Below are positions 60,538 through 64,000 of a DNA stretch of 64,000 bases, piece after piece. The stretch spans positions 2,976,001 through 3,040,000 of the forward strand of contig NZ_JBKIWZ010000001.1 in the NCBI RefSeq assembly GCF_050157905.1, read 5' to 3'. The stretch comes from Pantoea sp050157905 (GTDB lineage Bacteria; Pseudomonadota; Gammaproteobacteria; Enterobacterales; Enterobacteriaceae). Numbering within the stretch: position 1 is the stretch's first letter; every line of letters begins with the position of its first letter. The translations under genes and the position numbers were made by a program. The notes under the pieces are model-generated. The model had not been told where the DNA came from, ran no database searches, and worked only from the letters and a program-made list of their open reading frames with translations.

Positions 60538-63211
60538 TTATTTCAGCCCTTCTTCAGAAATTTCAGGCGCGGGCGGCAGAGGCAGTGAGAGACGAAAAGC
60601 CGCGCCCCCTTCTGCCCGGTTTTCAGCCCAGATCTGCCCGCCGTGGCTCTCAATAATGGTCTTACAGATCGCCAGCCCCAGCCCCACGCCCGGCACCGAC
60701 GACTCTTTATCGCCGCGTGAGAACTTATCAAATATCCGGCTGAGATCCGCTTCGGCAATGCCCGGCCCGCCATCCCAGACTGAAATCTCCAGCCGGTCAG
60801 CGGCGCACCAGGCGCGGATACCGCGCGGCGCACAGTTACCGGCATACTTCAGGCTGTTCTCGATCAGATTGGTGAAGACCCGCTCCAGCAGCGTGCTGTC
60901 GCCCTTGATCAGCACAATGTCAGCCGGCAGGTCGAGCTGAACCTCATGCCCCTTCAGCGACGGTGCCATGCTGCTCAGCGCGCCGCCGATCACCTCCTCC
61001 AGCGCCAGCCACTCTTCCCGCAGATTCAGCCCGCCCGACTGGATGCGCGCCATATCCAGCATGTTGCTGACCAGCCGGATAGTGCTCAGCGTCTGTTCGC
61101 GGATCTGACTCGCCTGCGGCACATATTTTGAGTTATCACCCGCAAGGTCGAGCATCAGCATCTCCGCCTGACCAAACAGCACAGTCAGCGGGGTGCGCAG
61201 GTCGTGCGACAGCGCCGACAACAGCGCATTGCGCAGCTGTTCCCGCTCGGCCGCGAGCCGGGACACCGCCTCGCTGTGCGACAGCGCCATCCGCTCCAGG
61301 GCGTTGGCAATCAGCACGGTAAACGTCTCCACCAGCCGCTGCTGCTGGGGATCATCAGCTGACGCAGGTTCTGCGGCTCCACCACCAGCAGGCCGCGGCA
61401 GTGCGCGCCACTTTTCAGCGGCAGAATCTGATAAGGCACCGCCGGTAAGGTGTCGGTGCCAGCGCCCGCCGGCTGGCCTTTGCTGTAGCTCCATTTCGCA
61501 ATCGCCCGATCCGGCTCGCTGGTGGGAAGCGCCTCGCCGACCGGCTGCAGCTCACCCTGCTCGTCCGGCAGCAGCAGCAGACAGCGCGCCTGTAGCGTGA
61601 CGTCAAGCACCCGCTGGCTGGTGGCGGCGATATCCTGCGGCGTTAACGCGCTCCCCAGCGATTTCGCCATCTCATAGAGCTGACGCGCCCGCTGCTCACG
61701 ATAGCGGGCGACTCGTGCCTGATAGCGCACGCCCGCCGTCAGATTACCGACGATGACGCCCACCGCCAGCATTACACCGAAAGTCACCAGATATTGCAGG
61801 TCGGAGACCGCAACGGTGCCGGTCGGCGCGACAAAGAAGAGGTCAAAGGCGACGATATTCATCACGGTGGCGATCACCGAGGGCCAGCGGCCATAGCGCA
61901 GCGCCACGATCACCACGGCCAGCAGATAGATCATTACGCAGTTGGCGGGATCGAAGTTGATCAGCACGGACTGCCCGGCGGCGGTGACGACAACGCAGAG
62001 CACCAGCGCCATCATCACGCCGCGCAGCTGCATCCGCCATTTTTCGCTGCTGACACGGCCATCCGGCAGCGGATGGGGTGCATCCCTGAGCGGCTCATCC
62101 AGCGCCACCACCAGCAGATCGAGATCCGGCCCCAGCTGCCCCAGCCGTTCGGCAAAACTGTCGCGCCGCCAGCGCCGTAGCGGGCGACGGCCGGTCACAA
62201 TTTTGCCCAGATTATGCTCGCGGGCGTAGCCCAGCACCGCTTCCGCCTCATCCGGTTCAGAGAGCGTGGCGGTTTCCGCCCCCAGCTCCTGCGCCAGCTG
62301 TAAGGTGCGCAGAATCGCCCGTCGGCGGGCTTCCGGCAGCCGGTGCAATCGGGGCGTTTCAACATAGACCGCGTGCCACTCACTGCCGAGCCGCGCGGCC
62401 AGCCGGGCGGCGGTGCGCACCAGCTTTTCACTGCCGCTGTCGTCACCAATGCAGAGCAGAATCGCGTCACGGGTGTGCCAGACGCGATCCCGGCCCTGCT
62501 GATCACGCCAGGCACGCATCTGATCGTCCACCCGATCGGCCGTGCGGCGCAGGGCCAGCTCACGCAGGGCGAAGAGGTTGCCTTTGCGGAAAAAGTTTTC
62601 GATGGCGCGTTCCGCGCGGTCGCCAATGTAAACCTTGCCCTCTTTCAGCCGCTGACGCAGATCGTCAGGGGCAGATCGACCAGCACCACCTCATCCGCGC
62701 TATCGAAGAAGGGATCGGGCACGGTTTCACGTACCTGAATGCCGGTCACGCCCCCGACCACATCGTTAAGGCTTTCCAGGTGCTGCACGTTAACGGTGGT
62801 GAGGACGTCGATGCCCGCTTCCAGCAGCTCCTCGATATCCTGCCAGCGTTTGGGATGGCGCGATCCCTGAACGTTGGTATGCGCCAGCTCATCCATCAGG
62901 ATCACGGCCGGATGGCGGGCCAGTGCGGCATCCAGATCGAACTCTGCATGGCGTGAACGACCGGTGGCGCGGCGCGGCAGCAGCGTTAAGCCTGTCAGCA
63001 GCTGGGCAGTTTCCGGCCGCTCATGGGTTTCAACCACGCCGATCAGGACATCCAGCCCCTGCGCACGCAGCCGCTGTGCCTCCTGCAGCATGGCGTAGGT
63101 TTTGCCCACGCCTGCACAGGCACCAAAGTAAATTTTCAGTCGCCCGCGATGCGTTTCGCGGTTCGCCTGCAGCAGCGCGTCAGGGTCGGGACGCTGAGGT
63201 TCGTGGTTCAT
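60538..63211 (-). pseudogene. kdpD: KdpD sensor kinase, interrupted by two one-base frameshifts
   Basis: Three successive frames together give a full KdpD of about 891 residues (E. coli 894). The first part has the KdpD domain with Walker A GACAGVGKTYAM and DELAHTN; the middle has the Usp domain (LLCIGDDSGSEKLVRTAARL) and four membrane segments; the last has the GAF region, H-box SALSHDLRTPLT, and the N, G1 and G2 boxes. Frame breaks are at GGGG 62668-62671 and GGGG 61347-61350; one more G in each would restore the frame. KdpD controls potassium-transport genes by phosphorylating KdpE. No kdpE follows. As written the gene is not functional. Confidence 0.9.
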
Positions 63212-63227
63212 CGCTTTCTTAACACCA

Positions 63228-63794
63228 TTACAGTTCGTTGAGCGCCATATTCAGCTGCAACACATTGACAGTCGGCGTCCCCAGGAAAGGCATCAGCGGA
63301 CGGTGCGTCATCTTCTCAATCAGCGCCTCTACCTGCGGTAACGGCAAATGGCGGCTGGCAGCAATACGCGGCGCCTGCCACAGGGCAGCCTGCGCCGAAA
63401 TATCGGGGTCCAGGCCGCTGGCGGAGGCGGCCACCAGCTCAACCGGCACTGCGGCAGATGCCTGCGGATTAGCCGCGCGCAGTGCCGCGACGCGCTCCGC
63501 TACCGCCTTGTCCAGCGCCGGGTTACTGGCGGCCAGATTACTGCCGCCGGAGGAGAGCGGGTTATAGGGCTTATCACTGGTGGCGGAAGGGCGGCCCCAG
63601 AAATAACCGGGCTGCGTGAAGTTCTGGCCAATCAGCGCTGACCCGCGAGCAGCGCCCTCCTCTTCCAGCAGCGAGCCGCCGGACTGAGAAGGAAACAGCG
63701 CCTGCGCCAGTCCGGTGGTAAGGAAAGGATAAACCACGCCGGTAACCAGCGTAAGCAGCAACAGCAGTAAAACGGCCGGACGTAACTGACTCAT
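63228..63794 (-). CDS. kdpC: KdpC, potassium-transporting ATPase subunit C
   Basis: 188 residues with one N-terminal membrane segment (about 8-27) and the KdpC features GSALIGQNF, YFWGRPSAT, YNPLSSGGSNLA and GLDPDISAQAALWQAPRIA. It stabilises and assists ATP binding by KdpB. GGAGAG precedes the ATG. It follows kdpB by 10 bases and precedes kdpD by 16. Confidence 0.96.
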   Translation of the reverse strand: MSQLRPAVLLLLLLTLVTGVVYPFLTTGLAQALFPSQSGGSLLEEEGAARGSALIGQNFTQPGYFWGRPSATSDKPYNPLSSGGSNLAASNPALDKAVAERVAALRAANPQASAAVPVELVAASASGLDPDISAQAALWQAPRIAASRHLPLPQVEALIEKMTHRPLMPFLGTPTVNVLQLNMALNEL

Positions 63795-63804
63795 TTTTCT
63801 CTCC

Positions 63805-64000
63805 TCAGGCCATGCCTGATAACACTAACAGCAGATCGATGGCTTTGATGCCGACGAACGGCACCAGCAGACCACCCAGCCCGTAAATCAGCAGGTTGCG
63901 ACGCAGCAGGGCCGCCGCGCTGAGCGGGCGATAGCTAACGCCTTTCAGCGCCAGCGGGATCAGGAAAATAATCACCAGCGCGTTAAAGATCACTGCCGAC
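63805..64000 (-). CDS. kdpB: KdpB, potassium-transporting ATPase subunit B (C-terminal end only)
   Basis: Only the last 65 or so codons are in the window. IFNALVIIFLIPLALKGVSYRPLSAAALLRRN and GLGGLLVPFVGIKAIDLLL are the C-terminal membrane segments of KdpB, the P-type ATPase of the KdpFABC high-affinity potassium pump. The gene runs off the right edge. Confidence 0.95.
   Translation of the reverse strand, partial: SAVIFNALVIIFLIPLALKGVSYRPLSAAALLRRNLLIYGLGGLLVPFVGIKAIDLLLVLSGMA

Overview
The window comes from the chromosome of an enterobacterium, most likely Erwiniaceae (Pantoea or Erwinia); the genus is inferred from gene content and protein similarity recalled from memory, not from a search. 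Two blocks follow the E. coli K-12 order: liv-panM-rpoH-ftsXEY-rsmD-yhhLMN-zntA-tusA-yhhQ-dcrB (1-13.5 kb), continued by yhhS-yhhT (25-27.7 kb), and yhiN-pitA-uspB-uspA-rsmJ-prlC-rlmJ-gor (43-54.7 kb). No tRNA, rRNA, CRISPR array, insertion sequence or prophage was recognised.

Region by region. 1-2.6 kb: branched-chain amino-acid uptake (livH, livK) and the pantothenate regulator panM. 2.6-7 kb: heat-shock sigma factor rpoH and the division/secretion operon ftsY-ftsE-ftsX. 7-13.5 kb: 16S rRNA methylation (rsmD), small membrane proteins, the Zn/Cd/Pb exporter zntA with its ZntR-type promoter, tusA, the queuosine-precursor transporter yhhQ behind a probable preQ1 riboswitch, and dcrB. 13.5-25 kb: a complete myo-inositol catabolic cluster (iolD-iolG-iolE, iolC fused to an aldolase-like domain, iolR, iolA-iolB, iolI) inserted exactly between dcrB and yhhS, which are adjacent in E. 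coli. No dedicated inositol permease is visible. 25-43 kb: yhhS, yhhT, then a variable stretch with a UxuR-like regulator and uxuA, a CSS-type c-di-GMP phosphodiesterase, proP, hemB, a GAF-GGDEF cyclase, a secreted hydrolase, a MarA-like regulator, queH, a GalP-like sugar porter, a short-chain dehydrogenase, an unrecognised two-gene operon and an aldo/keto reductase. 43-54.7 kb: the conserved yhiN-to-gor block, lacking the dtpB of E. coli and with a CPBP protease and RNase BN (rbn) inserted before gor. 54.7-64 kb: a Tat-type hydrolase, an antiporter, an MFS pump with a divergent LysR regulator, yqhA, and the 3' part of a kdp operon (kdpB, kdpC, kdpD).

Functional themes. Sugar and sugar-acid use is well represented (inositol, galactose-type hexoses, fructuronate/mannonate). 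Queuosine supply is represented twice (yhhQ for uptake, queH for the last step of synthesis). Osmotic and ion balance recurs (proP, pitA, an antiporter, kdp). The right end carries three single-base deletions, all in runs of C/G: one in the LysR gene and two in kdpD. No kdpE follows kdpD. These are either sequencing errors or real decay, and are the main anomaly of the window.
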